64,000 nucleotides of DNA, from the NCBI RefSeq assembly GCF_900110255.1, contig NZ_FODD01000042.1:1-64000 (forward strand). The letters are read 5' to 3'. How positions within the stretch are numbered: the first letter of the stretch is position 1; each line of letters opens with the position of its first letter. A program made the position numbers and the translations under genes. This document shows, in pieces, positions 7,180-15,776 of the stretch. Source of the DNA: Actinacidiphila rubida (GTDB lineage: Bacteria > Actinomycetota > Actinomycetes > Streptomycetales > Streptomycetaceae). The notes under the pieces are model-generated. The model was given only the letters and a program-made list of their open reading frames with translations, was not told where the DNA came from and searched no databases.

Positions 7180-7791
7180 ATGACCGGCGAGGCAGCGCCC
7201 CACATGGCGCACCTGCAGCCGAACGGCTCGGAGTGGCCGGTCCCGCCGGTTGACGGGTACACCGTCGACGATCTCTACCGGCTCGACCTCCCGCCCCACA
7301 CCGAGCTGATGGACGGGAGCCTCGTCTTCGTGAGCCCGCAACGCAAGTTCCACAGCCTTGCCATGTACCTGCTGGAACAGTGCCTGCGCAGCACCGTCCC
7401 CGAGACCCTCCGCGTGCGACGGGAAATGGCGGTGGTGATCAGCAAGCGCAACGTCCCGGAACCGGACCTCGTCGTCGTCCAGGCCGCGGCCGACGCCGAT
7501 CAGCGGCAGACGCGCTACGAGGTCAAGGACGTCGTCCTGGCCGTCGAGGTCGTGTCGCCCGACTCCGAGGACCGGGACCGGGACACCAAGCCGCACAAGT
7601 ACGCGGCGGCGGGCATCGCGCACTTCTGGCGCGTGGAGATGGCCGGCGAGGACGACCGGCCCGTGGTCTACGTGTACGAGCTCGACCCGGTCACCAAGGC
7701 GTACGCCCTGACCGGCATCCACCGCGACCAGCTCAAGGTGGCGCAGCCGTACCCCATCGCGGTGGACCTCACCGCGATCGACCATCTCTGA
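7180..7791 (+). CDS. Uma2 family (DUF820) putative endonuclease
   Basis: The 203-residue protein resembles the Uma2/DUF820 family of restriction-endonuclease-like proteins, whose biological role is unclear. The PD-(D/E)xK-type core is recognisable in PEPDLVVVQ, then LAVEVVSPDSEDRDRDTKPHKYAAAGI, with ELMDGSLVFVSP nearer the N-terminus. ATG 7180 is preceded by a perfect GGAGGA 4 nt away; upstream in-frame codons have no such support. A strong hairpin follows the stop. A second, distant family member lies beside clpC at 31281-31829. The family is widespread and multicopy in actinomycetes and cyanobacteria. Confidence 0.85.
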   Translation: MTGEAAPHMAHLQPNGSEWPVPPVDGYTVDDLYRLDLPPHTELMDGSLVFVSPQRKFHSLAMYLLEQCLRSTVPETLRVRREMAVVISKRNVPEPDLVVVQAAADADQRQTRYEVKDVVLAVEVVSPDSEDRDRDTKPHKYAAAGIAHFWRVEMAGEDDRPVVYVYELDPVTKAYALTGIHRDQLKVAQPYPIAVDLTAIDHL

Positions 7792-7805
7792 CATCGACGG
7801 CGCTC

Positions 7806-7843
7806 AGGGGCCGTACCGCCACGGGACCGGCGGTACGGCCCCT
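7806..7843. terminator. strong hairpin terminator after the Uma2 gene
   Basis: The arms AGGGGCCGTACCGCC (7806-7820) and GGCGGTACGGCCCCT (7829-7843) form a perfect 15-bp stem with an 8-nt loop, 14 nt after the stop codon. Confidence 0.85.
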
Positions 7844-7899
7844 GGTGCGTGCGCGGGCGGCGCGTTCGGGGCGACACGCGACGTTCCTTGCGCGATGTC

Positions 7900-7928
7900 T
7901 TGACGACCTACTGACCGGTCAGTAAGTT
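7900..7928 (+). promoter_or_regulatory. promoter with TetR-type operator in the spacer
   Basis: TTGACG (7900-7905), a 17-nt spacer and TAAGTT (7923-7928) make a good promoter. The spacer contains most of a perfect 16-bp palindrome, TACTGACCGGTCAGTA (7909-7924), the kind of site bound by TetR-family repressors. It should control the SGNH hydrolase downstream. The repressor gene is not adjacent; two TetR genes lie elsewhere in the window. Confidence 0.85.
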
Positions 7929-8011
7929 CCGCGCAGCGTCGAGTCGTCGCCGCGGTGCCGGACGGTGCCGAGGCGGCGTCCCCCCACATCTGACGTCAAG
8001 GGAGATAGCCG

Positions 8012-8881
8012 ATGTCGTTGCGCGCTCTCGTCCGCGGACTGGCGGCGGTCGCCGCCGCGGGCACCGCGGCCCTCGGGTTGACCGCACCCACCGCCCACGC
8101 CTCGACCCCGGTGCCGTACGTGGCACTCGGCGACAGCTACAGCGCGGGGTCCGGCATCCTGCCGCTGGACCCGGCCGCCTCGCTGCTGTGCGCCCGGTCG
8201 ACGGCGAACTACCCGCACGTGATCGCCGCCCGCACCGGCGACCAGCTCACCGACGCGACCTGCGGCGGCGCGGAGACCAAGGACTTCGCCGGGTCGCAGT
8301 ACCCCGGCGTCGCACCGCAGTTGGACGCGCTGAGCGGCAGCACCGAGCTCGTGACGATGACCATCGGCGGCAACGACAGCAACACCTTCATCGACGCGAT
8401 CCTCGCGTGCGGCTCGGCCGGCGTCGTCACCCTCGGGTTCGGCGACCCGTGCCGGACGCTGTACGGCAGCAGCTTCGACGACACGATCGACTCCAGCACC
8501 TACCCGGCGCTGGTGGGCGCGCTGAGAGCGGTCCGCGCCAAGGCGCCCAACGCCCGTGTGGCGATCCTGGGTTACCCGTGGATCCTGCCGGCCACCGCGG
8601 ACCCGTCGTGCTTCGCGAAGATGCCGATCGCCTCGGGTGACGTGCCGTACCTGCGGGACCTGCAGACGCACCTGAACTCCGCGGTGCGGCGGGCGGCCGC
8701 GGCCACCGGTGCCACCTACGTGGACCTGTCCGCGGCCTCCGAGGGGCACGACGCGTGCCGGCCGGCCGGCACCCGGTGGATCGAACCGGTGCTGTTCGGC
8801 ACCAACTTCGTGCCCGTGCACCCCAACGCGCTGGGCGAGTCGAGGATGGCCGACCGGACGATGGCCGCGCTCGGCCTGTGA
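8012..8881 (+). CDS. secreted SGNH/GDSL hydrolase (lipase/esterase)
   Basis: The 289-residue protein begins with a Sec signal peptide (cleavage expected after AHA, residue 30) and is followed by the GDSL block VALGDSYSAG with nucleophile Ser42. Block III is TIGGNDS and the catalytic His lies in VPVHPNALGE near the C-terminus. Six Cys residues are placed as in Streptomyces extracellular lipases, which form disulfides. It should hydrolyse esters outside the cell. ATG 8012 has GGGAG about 8 nt upstream. Expression is probably repressed by a TetR-family protein through the palindrome at 7909-7924. Confidence 0.93.
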   Translation: MSLRALVRGLAAVAAAGTAALGLTAPTAHASTPVPYVALGDSYSAGSGILPLDPAASLLCARSTANYPHVIAARTGDQLTDATCGGAETKDFAGSQYPGVAPQLDALSGSTELVTMTIGGNDSNTFIDAILACGSAGVVTLGFGDPCRTLYGSSFDDTIDSSTYPALVGALRAVRAKAPNARVAILGYPWILPATADPSCFAKMPIASGDVPYLRDLQTHLNSAVRRAAAATGATYVDLSAASEGHDACRPAGTRWIEPVLFGTNFVPVHPNALGESRMADRTMAALGL

Positions 8882-8941
8882 CACCGCCCCGGGGGTGAGC
8901 CGAAGACGCCGGGGTGCCCGGCCGCGCGTCATGGTGAGGTG

Positions 8942-8969
8942 CGGCGCCGGCGGCGGACCGCCGGCGCCG
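8942..8969. terminator. bidirectional hairpin between the hydrolase and ilvD
   Basis: CGGCGCCGGCGG (8942-8953) and CCGCCGGCGCCG (8958-8969) form a 12-bp stem with a 4-nt loop between two convergent genes. Confidence 0.75.
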
Positions 8970-8974
8970 GCCGC

Positions 8975-10828
8975 TCAGCCCTGGAGCCTGCTGACGTCGC
9001 GCACCGCGCCCTTGTCCGCGCTGGTGGCCATCGCCGCGTAGGCGCGCAGCGCCGTGGAGACCTTGCGCTCGCGGTCGCGCGGCGCGTACACCCCGCCCAG
9101 TTCCTCCCGGCGGGCCGCCAACTCCTCGTCCGGGACGAGGAGTTCCATGGACCGCTCCGGGATGTCGATGCGGATCCGGTCGCCGTCGCGGACCAGCGCG
9201 ATCGTGCCGCCGGACGCCGCCTCGGGCGAGGCGTGGCCGATGGACAGACCCGACGTGCCACCGGAGAAGCGGCCGTCGGTGATCAGCGCGCAGGACTTCC
9301 CCAGCCCCCGGCCCTTGAGGTACGAGGTCGGGTAGAGCATCTCCTGCATACCGGGGCCGCCGCGCGGTCCCTCGTAGCGGATGACGACGACGTCGCCGGG
9401 GGTGATCTCCTTGCGGAGGATCTTGTCGACGGCCTCCTCCTGCGACTCGCACACCACCGCCGGGCCCTCGAACGTCCAGATGGACTCGTCGACGCCCGCG
9501 GTCTTCACCACCGCGCCGTCGACCGCCAGGTTGCCGCGGAGCACGGCCAGGCCGCCGTCCTTGGAGTAGGCGTGCTCGACGTCGCGGATGCAGCCGCCGG
9601 CCGCGTCGGTGTCCAGCGACTCCCAGCGCTCGGACTGCGAGAACGCCTCGGCGGAGCGGACGCACCCGGGGGCGGCGTGCCACAGTTCATCGGCCTCGGG
9701 CGAGGCGGTGCCGCCGCGCACGTCCCAGGTCTCCAGCCACTCCTTGATCGAACGGGAGTGGACGGTGTGCACGTCCTCGTTGAGCAGGCCGCCGCGGTAC
9801 AGCTCGCCGAGGATCGCCGGGATGCCGCCGGCGCGGTGCACGTCCTCCATGTAGTAGGTGCCGCCGGGCGCGACGTTCGGCGCGACCTTGGCCAGGCACG
9901 GGACGCGGCGCGAGACCGCGTCGATGTCGGTGAGGCCGTAGTCCAGTTCGGCCTCCTGGGCGGCGGCCAGCAGGTGCAGGATCGTGTTGGTCGAGCCGCC
10001 CATCGCGATGTCCAGGGCCATGGCGTTCTCGAACGCGGCGGCGGTGGCGATGGAGCGCGGCAGCACGGTCGCGTCGTCCTGCTCGTAGTAGCGCTTGGCC
10101 AGGTCGACGACGGTGCGGCCGGCGTTCTCGTACAGCGCCCTGCGGGCGGTGTGGGTGGCCAGCACCGAGCCGTTGCCGGGCAGCGACAGGCCCATCGCCT
10201 CGGTCAGGCAGTTCATCGAGTTGGCGGTGAACATGCCCGAGCAGGAGCCGCACGTCGGGCAGGCGTTCTCCTCGATGCGCAGGATGTCCTCGTCGGAGAC
10301 GTTCTCGTCGACCGCGTCGGAGATCGCGTTGATCAGGTCGAGCTTGCGGACCGTGCCGTCGACCAGGGTGGCGCGGCCGGCCTCCATGGGACCGCCGGAG
10401 ACGAACACCGTGGGGATGTTGAGCCGCAGCGCGGCCATCAGCATGCCCGGCGTGATCTTGTCGCAGTTGGAGATGCAGACCAGCGCGTCCGCGCAGTGCG
10501 CTTCGACCATGTACTCGACGGAGTCGGCGATCAGGTCGCGGGACGGCAGGGAGTAGAGCATGCCGCCGTGGCCCATCGCGATGCCGTCGTCCACGGCGAT
10601 CGTGTTGAACTCGCGCGGTACCGCGCCCGCGGCCTTGATCGCCTCGGAGACGATCCGGCCGACCGGCTGGAGGTGGGTGTGGCCCGGTACGAACTCGGTG
10701 AAGCTGTTGGCGACCGCGACGATCGGCTTGCCGATGTCGGAGTTGGCGACGCCGGAGGCGCGCATCAGCGCGCGGGCTCCCGCCATGTTCCGGCCGTGGG
10801 TGACCGTACGTGACCTCAGCTCGGGCAC
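8975..10828 (-). CDS. ilvD: dihydroxy-acid dehydratase
   Basis: The 617-residue enzyme dehydrates dihydroxy acids to 2-keto acids, the penultimate step of valine and isoleucine synthesis. Iron-sulfur cysteines are in SNCDKITPGM and CPTCGSCSGMF; the length matches the long IlvD form. The chosen GTG gives MPELRSRTVTHGRNMAG, the normal N-terminus, with GGGAG upstream; an in-frame extension of 11 codons is unlikely. It stands alone, apart from other ilv genes. The 160-nt upstream region has a TACCCT -10 candidate (10905-10910, minus) and an 8-bp inverted repeat at 10925-10945. Confidence 0.96.
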   Translation of the reverse strand: MPELRSRTVTHGRNMAGARALMRASGVANSDIGKPIVAVANSFTEFVPGHTHLQPVGRIVSEAIKAAGAVPREFNTIAVDDGIAMGHGGMLYSLPSRDLIADSVEYMVEAHCADALVCISNCDKITPGMLMAALRLNIPTVFVSGGPMEAGRATLVDGTVRKLDLINAISDAVDENVSDEDILRIEENACPTCGSCSGMFTANSMNCLTEAMGLSLPGNGSVLATHTARRALYENAGRTVVDLAKRYYEQDDATVLPRSIATAAAFENAMALDIAMGGSTNTILHLLAAAQEAELDYGLTDIDAVSRRVPCLAKVAPNVAPGGTYYMEDVHRAGGIPAILGELYRGGLLNEDVHTVHSRSIKEWLETWDVRGGTASPEADELWHAAPGCVRSAEAFSQSERWESLDTDAAGGCIRDVEHAYSKDGGLAVLRGNLAVDGAVVKTAGVDESIWTFEGPAVVCESQEEAVDKILRKEITPGDVVVIRYEGPRGGPGMQEMLYPTSYLKGRGLGKSCALITDGRFSGGTSGLSIGHASPEAASGGTIALVRDGDRIRIDIPERSMELLVPDEELAARREELGGVYAPRDRERKVSTALRAYAAMATSADKGAVRDVSRLQG

Positions 10829-10924
10829 GGTGTCCACTCCCTTGGTTTTCCCTGGTTGCACTCAAGCGCGTACGCGGCGGCGGTGCCTGCCGCTTGGGCT
10901 CCGAGGGTACGCCCGTCGCCCAGG

Positions 10925-10945
10925 ATCCGGACAACCCGTCCGGAT
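10925..10945. terminator. inverted repeat between the TetR gene and ilvD
   Basis: ATCCGGAC (10925-10932) and GTCCGGAT (10938-10945) form an 8-bp perfect stem with a 5-nt loop. It sits downstream of the TetR gene and upstream of ilvD on the same strand, so it may be a terminator or an operator. Confidence 0.45.
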
Positions 10946-10988
10946 GGCGGGACCTGTGTTCGAGCGGCGAGCACCGGTGCGGCCGGTG

Positions 10989-11600
10989 TCACGGCCGGAC
11001 GTCCGGGTCGGTGAGGTAGCGCTGCAGCGCCGGGGCGATCATCGCCACGACCCGCTCCGGGTCCGCCGAGGCGATCGGCTCCACCTTCACGACGTACCGC
11101 AGCATGACGATCCCGACCAGCTGGGCCGCCGCCAGCTGCACCCGGAACTCCGGGTCGGGTGCCCGCAGCTCCCCCGCCACCCGCGCCAGCACGGTACGGC
11201 TGACCAGCCCGCGCAGGACCGCGGCGGCCGTGTCGTTCGTCACCGCCGAGCGCACCACCGCCAGCAGCGGCTCGCGGGTCTGGGGGTTCTCCCAGATCCG
11301 CAGCATGAAGCGGGCCACCCGCTCCCCCATGGCGCCGGCGTCGCCGCCCGCCATCGCCGCCGGCATGTCCTGGGCCGGCGCGAACGACACCTCGATGGCG
11401 GCCGCGAACACCTGCTCCTTGGTGCCGAAGTAGTGGTGCACGAGTGCCGCGTCCACGCCGGCCGCCTTGCCGATCGAACGGACCGAGGTGCGGTCGTAGC
11501 CGCGCGCGGAGAACTCCTCGCGGGCGGCGGCCAGGATGCGCTCCCGGGTGTCGCCGGAGGCGGGCCCCGCCGGGCGGCCCCTGCGGCGCGTCGTGCTCAC
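10989..11600 (-). CDS. TetR family transcriptional regulator
   Basis: The 203-residue repressor-like protein has a TetR DNA-binding domain at residues 15-60 (TRERILAAAREEFSARGYD, then SIGKAAGVDAALVHHYFGTKEQVF). The C-terminal ligand domain is of the common actinobacterial type. The GTG start overlaps the TGA of the upstream isomerase gene by 4 nt (GTGA), so the two are translationally coupled. Its target and ligand are unknown; a role with the coupled isomerase or with the palindrome at 7909-7924 is possible but untested. Confidence 0.9.
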   Translation of the reverse strand: MSTTRRRGRPAGPASGDTRERILAAAREEFSARGYDRTSVRSIGKAAGVDAALVHHYFGTKEQVFAAAIEVSFAPAQDMPAAMAGGDAGAMGERVARFMLRIWENPQTREPLLAVVRSAVTNDTAAAVLRGLVSRTVLARVAGELRAPDPEFRVQLAAAQLVGIVMLRYVVKVEPIASADPERVVAMIAPALQRYLTDPDVRP

Positions 11601-12463
11601 CGCCGGCCCGCGCCCGCCGCCGTCGCCAGGTGCAGCCGGGTGAAGGCCAGCGCCTCCGCCAGGTCCGACTCCCGCTCGGCCGCGGACATCGCGCGGCGGG
11701 TGTTGACCTCCACCACCACGTGGCCGTCGAAGCCCACCGCGGCCAGCGACTCCAGCAGCTCCGCGCAGGGCTGCCCGCCGCGCCCCGGCACCAGGTGCTC
11801 GTCCTTCGCCGAGCCGCTGCCGTCGGCGAGGTGGACGTGCGCGAGCCGGTCGCCCATCCGCCGGACCATGTCCATCGCCTCGACCCGGGAGGTGGCCGCG
11901 TGCGACAGGTCGACCGTGAAGTGCCGGTAGTCCTCCTTGGTGACGTCCCAGTCCGGGGCGTACGCCAGCATCTCCCGGTCCCGGTACCGCCACGGGAACA
12001 TGTTCTCCACCGCGAACCGCACGTCCGACTCCCCGGCCATCCGCCAGATGCCGCGTACGAAGTCCCGGGCGTAGGAGCGCTGCCAGCGGAACGGCGGGTG
12101 CACCACCACCGCGCTCGCGCCCAGCCGCTCGGCCGCCTTCCGGGCCCGCTGCAGTTTCACCCACGGGTCGGTGGACCACACCCGCTGCGTGATCAGCAGG
12201 CACGGCGCGTGCACGGCCAGGATCGGGATGCCGTGGTAGTCCGACAGCCGGCGCAGCGCGTCCACGTCCTGGCTGACCGGATCGGTCCACACCATCACCT
12301 CGACGCCGTCGTACCCGAGGCGCGCGGCGATCTCGAACGCGGTCGCCGTGGACTCCGGATAGACCGAGGCCGTCGACAGCGCGACCCGGGCACCGGGCAC
12401 CGCCACGGGCCGTCCTGCACGGCTCGCGGCATGATGCGCCTGGGGGTCCACGGGTTCAGCCAC
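11597..12463 (-). CDS. sugar phosphate isomerase/epimerase (TIM barrel)
   Basis: The 288-residue protein belongs to the xylose-isomerase-like TIM-barrel family (AP_endonuc_2). Metal-ligand stretches are recognisable: GYDGVEVMVW, IPILAVHAPCL, VVHPPFRWQ, RFAVENMFPW, FTVDLSHAATS, LAHVHLADGSG and HVVVEVNTR. The substrate cannot be inferred. The GTG start lies 7 nt after a TACGCT -10 box (12471-12476 on the minus strand), predicting a leaderless transcript. It is coupled to the TetR gene downstream by a 4-nt overlap. Confidence 0.88.
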   Translation of the reverse strand: MAEPVDPQAHHAASRAGRPVAVPGARVALSTASVYPESTATAFEIAARLGYDGVEVMVWTDPVSQDVDALRRLSDYHGIPILAVHAPCLLITQRVWSTDPWVKLQRARKAAERLGASAVVVHPPFRWQRSYARDFVRGIWRMAGESDVRFAVENMFPWRYRDREMLAYAPDWDVTKEDYRHFTVDLSHAATSRVEAMDMVRRMGDRLAHVHLADGSGSAKDEHLVPGRGGQPCAELLESLAAVGFDGHVVVEVNTRRAMSAAERESDLAEALAFTRLHLATAAGAGRR

Positions 12464-12503
12464 GGGAGCTAGCGTAAGGCCGCCACGCTGCGTACCCGGT
12501 GCG

Positions 12504-13520
12504 TCACCCGCGCCACGGCGCGAGGGTCACGCCGGTGCCGTCGTCCGCGCCGCGGGTCGCCGGCGGTCCGGGCTCCCCGCCGCCCGCGGTGTCGGCGGCC
12601 ATCACGTCGAGCTTGCGCAGGATCACGCCCTCGCGCAGCGCCCACGGGCACATCTCCAGCTCGGAGACCCCGAACAGGTCCATGGCGCCCTCGGCGACCA
12701 GCGCGCCGGCCAGCAGCTGGCGGGCCCGGCCCGCCGAGACGCCGGGCAGCTCGGCGCGCTTGCTCGCGCTCATCGCGGCCAGCCTCGGCACCCACTCCTC
12801 GAGTGACGAACGTCGCAGCGTCCGCTGCACGTACAGGCCCTCCGCGCTGCGGGCCGCCCCGGCGATCCTGGCGAGCTGCCGGAACGTCTTGGAGGTGCCG
12901 ACCGCCAGGTCGGGCCGGCCCAGGCGGGCGAACTCCGCGACGGTGCGGGCGATCTCGGCCCGCACGTGGCGGCGCAGGGTGCGCACGTCCGCCGCCGCCG
13001 GCGGGTCGTCGCGCAGCCAGCCGCTGGTCAGCCGGCCGGCGCCCAGCGGCAGCGACACCGCCGCGTCCGGGTACTCGTCCATGCCGAAGCCGATCTCCAG
13101 CGAGCCGCCGCCGATGTCCAGCACCAGCAGCCGGCCCGCGGACCAGCCGAACCAGCGGCGCACGGCCAGGAACGTGAGGCGCGACTCGTCCTCGCCGGAC
13201 AGGACGGTCAGCGCGACGCCGGTCTCCTGCTGGACCCGGGCCAGCACCGCCTCGCCGTTCGCCGCCTCCCGCACCGCGGACGTCGCGAACGGCAGCACGT
13301 CCTCCACACCCTTGTCCTCGGCGACCCGCATCGCGTCCGCGACCGTGGAGACCAGCCGGTCCACGCCGGCCCCGCTGATCGCACCCTGCTCGTCCAGGAG
13401 CTCCGCCAGGCGCAGTTCCGCCTTGTGCGAGTACGCCGGCAGCGGACGCGCGCCCGGGTGCGCGTCCACGACCAGCAGGTGAACGGTGTTGGATCCCACG
13501 TCGAGCACTCCGAGTCGCAT
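12504..13520 (-). CDS. ppx: Ppx/GppA family phosphatase
   Basis: The 338-residue protein belongs to the exopolyphosphatase/pppGpp phosphohydrolase family and probably degrades polyphosphate or pppGpp. The N-terminal phosphate-binding motif is LDVGSNTVHLLVVD, the second is VLDIGGGSLEIGFG, and the catalytic Glu region is PFATSAVREAANG. It is the short two-domain actinobacterial form. ATG 13520 is preceded by TAGCGT (13527-13532, minus) and only 6 nt, so the mRNA is likely leaderless. It is divergent from the Cys-cluster gene, with about 80 nt between them. Confidence 0.93.
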   Translation of the reverse strand: MRLGVLDVGSNTVHLLVVDAHPGARPLPAYSHKAELRLAELLDEQGAISGAGVDRLVSTVADAMRVAEDKGVEDVLPFATSAVREAANGEAVLARVQQETGVALTVLSGEDESRLTFLAVRRWFGWSAGRLLVLDIGGGSLEIGFGMDEYPDAAVSLPLGAGRLTSGWLRDDPPAAADVRTLRRHVRAEIARTVAEFARLGRPDLAVGTSKTFRQLARIAGAARSAEGLYVQRTLRRSSLEEWVPRLAAMSASKRAELPGVSAGRARQLLAGALVAEGAMDLFGVSELEMCPWALREGVILRKLDVMAADTAGGGEPGPPATRGADDGTGVTLAPWRG

Positions 13521-13602
13521 GGGGTGACGCTAGCGCCCCCGCAGCGCCTCGTGCGCGGGCGGGTTGCGGCAATACGCGCATTACGGTCTTACGCTTGGGC
13601 GC

Positions 13603-14385
13603 GTGGCGAAGGCGAAGGGCCGCAGCGGCGGCCACGACGAGACAGCACTGGACTTTCCCCGGGCCTGGGTGGAGTTCGCCGACCCGGCCGACGAGGAGCA
13701 GGTCTTCCGCTGCGACCTGACCTGGCTCACCTCCCGCTGGACCTGCGTCTTCGGCCAGGGCTGCCAGGGCATCGTGGCGGGCCGGGCCAGCGACGGGTGC
13801 TGCTCGCTGGGCGCGCACTTCTCCGACGACGACGACGAGAAGCGGGTCGCGTCCCACGTGGCCCGGCTCACGCCCGACATGTGGCAGTTCCACCCGCTCG
13901 GCACCGGCCCCGACGGCTACTGGGCGGAGGAGAACGAGGACGGCGAGCGGCAGACCCGCGTCGTGGACGGCGCGTGCGTCTTCGCCAACCGCCCCGGGTT
14001 CTCCGGCGGCCAGGGCTGCGCGCTGCACGCGCTGGCCCTGCGCGAGGGCCGGGAGCCGCTGGAGACCAAACCGGACGTGTGCTGGCAGCTGCCGATCCGG
14101 CGCACCTTCGACTGGGTGGACCGGCCCGACGACACCCGCGTCCTCGTCGTCTCCATCGGCGAGTACGACCGGCGGGGATGGGGTCCCGGCGGCCACGACC
14201 TCCACTGGTGGTGCACGTCGGCCACGTCCGCGCACGGCGGCGGTGAGCCGGTGTACGTCTCCTACCGGGCGGAGCTCACCGAGCTGATGGGCGCCGAGGC
14301 GTACGGGGTCCTCGTCGGCCTGTGCGAGGCGCGGCTGGCCGCGGGCCTTCCGCTGGTCGCGGCGCACCCCGCGGACCCCGCGTAG
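13603..14385 (+). CDS. cysteine-cluster protein (YkgJ/DUF3109-like), unknown function
   Basis: The 260-residue protein is rich in conserved-looking cysteines: FRCDLTWLTSRWTC, FGQGCQGI, DGCCSLG, GACVFANR, GQGCALH, PDVCWQL and WWCTS. The first group resembles YkgJ/DUF3109 proteins thought to bind a metal or Fe-S cluster, but assignment is tentative. An acidic run SDDDDEK follows the CC pair. The GTG start at 13603 lies 7 nt after TACGCT (13590-13595), so it is predicted leaderless. It is divergent from ppx. The reaction is unknown. Confidence 0.75.
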   Translation: MAKAKGRSGGHDETALDFPRAWVEFADPADEEQVFRCDLTWLTSRWTCVFGQGCQGIVAGRASDGCCSLGAHFSDDDDEKRVASHVARLTPDMWQFHPLGTGPDGYWAEENEDGERQTRVVDGACVFANRPGFSGGQGCALHALALREGREPLETKPDVCWQLPIRRTFDWVDRPDDTRVLVVSIGEYDRRGWGPGGHDLHWWCTSATSAHGGGEPVYVSYRAELTELMGAEAYGVLVGLCEARLAAGLPLVAAHPADPA

Positions 14386-14507
14386 GGCGGGTCAGCGGTC
14401 GCCGTCACGGGGCTGCGGCTCCGGGGCGGGTCGCCCTCCCGTGACGGGAGTGAGGCAGGGGAAAAAAGGACGCGCGCGAGGCGGGTGGGGATTGTTATGG
14501 TCCCCGG

Positions 14508-15728
14508 GTGGCTGAGGGCGGCGGGCGCAGGGACTTCCGGGTGTTCTGGGCCGCGATCGCCCTGTCCGTCGTGGGGGACTCCTTCGCGCTGATCGCGCTG
14601 CCCCTTCTGGTGCTGCACGCGACCGGGTCGGTGGCGCGCATGGGCCTGCTGACCGGGGCCGGCGGCGCGGCGTCCGTGGCCGCCGGGGTGTTCGCCGGGG
14701 TCGTGGTCGACCGGCTGGACCGCAGGAAGCTGCTGATCGCCTGCGACCTGGTCCGGATGGTGCTGTACGCGCTGATCCCGCTGGCCTGGCTGGCCGGGCC
14801 GCGGATCTGGCTGCTCTACCTGGTGCTGCCGCTGGCCGAGGCGGTCGGGATGGTCTTCTCCGTCGGTTACGTGACGGTGGTGCGCGCGCTCGTGCCGGCC
14901 GACCGCATGACGGAGGCGAACGGCCGGCTCAACGCGACGGCCGCGGCGGCGGGGGTGGTCGGGCCGCTGTGCGCGGGCGTGGTGGCGTCGTGGTTCGGGG
15001 CGGCGGCCGCGATCGGCGTGGACGCGGCGAGCTTCGGCGTCTCGGCCGCCTGCATGGCCGTGGTCAGGTTCCGCGGGCCGACGCGTCCGGACGGTGAGGG
15101 CGAACGCGGCTCGGTGTGGCGGGAGTTGTCGGCCGGGGCGGCGTTCCTGCGGAGCCATCCGGTGCTGCGCAGCCTCACCGTGCTGCTGTCGGCCTTCGCC
15201 TTCCTCACCCTCGGGCTCGACGACCTGATCGTCTACCACGTCAAGCACGACCTGGGGCAGGGCGACAGCGCCGTCGGCACGGTCTTCGGCATCGCCGCAC
15301 TGGGCACGGTCGCCGGCGCCCTGACCGTCGCCCTGCTCCGGCGCGTCCTCGGCTTCGGCGCCTCCTGGATCGGCGGGGTGGCCGTCAGCGGGGTGGCCCT
15401 GGCCGCGGTCGGCGCGACCGGCGGCACCACCGCGACCGCCGTGGCGGCCGCCGTCTTCCTGGCCGCCGTCAGCATCGCCGGCACCTGCTCGATGTCGCTG
15501 CGCCAGGAGGTCACCCCCGAACACCTGCTGGGGCGGGTCACCTCGGCGTTCTGGACCATCCACTACTCGGCGGCCCCGCTGGGCGCGGCCGCCCTCACCT
15601 GGGCCGCCCAGCACTACGGCACCGCATGGGCCTGCCTGACCGCGGGCTCCTGCTGCGTGCTCATCGCGGCCCTGGCCCTCCTCACCCCCGTCCGGGCCCC
15701 GGGCCGCGCGCCGCAGACGTCGACGTGA
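14508..15728 (+). CDS. MFS transporter
   Basis: The 406-residue protein has about 12 membrane segments and resembles the MFS_3/enterobactin-exporter-like group. The motif A region between segments 2 and 3 is GVVVDRLDRRKLLIACDLVRM. A central cytoplasmic loop (GPTRPDGEGERGSVWREL) separates the halves. It probably exports a small molecule, but the substrate is unknown. GTG 14508 lies 6 nt after TATGGT (14496-14501), suggesting a leaderless mRNA. No regulator is adjacent. Confidence 0.88.
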   Translation: MAEGGGRRDFRVFWAAIALSVVGDSFALIALPLLVLHATGSVARMGLLTGAGGAASVAAGVFAGVVVDRLDRRKLLIACDLVRMVLYALIPLAWLAGPRIWLLYLVLPLAEAVGMVFSVGYVTVVRALVPADRMTEANGRLNATAAAAGVVGPLCAGVVASWFGAAAAIGVDAASFGVSAACMAVVRFRGPTRPDGEGERGSVWRELSAGAAFLRSHPVLRSLTVLLSAFAFLTLGLDDLIVYHVKHDLGQGDSAVGTVFGIAALGTVAGALTVALLRRVLGFGASWIGGVAVSGVALAAVGATGGTTATAVAAAVFLAAVSIAGTCSMSLRQEVTPEHLLGRVTSAFWTIHYSAAPLGAAALTWAAQHYGTAWACLTAGSCCVLIAALALLTPVRAPGRAPQTST

Positions 15729-15776
15729 CCGGCCGGTGTCCCCGCGCTGCCCGAACGAGCGGGCGGGGCCGGCGCG

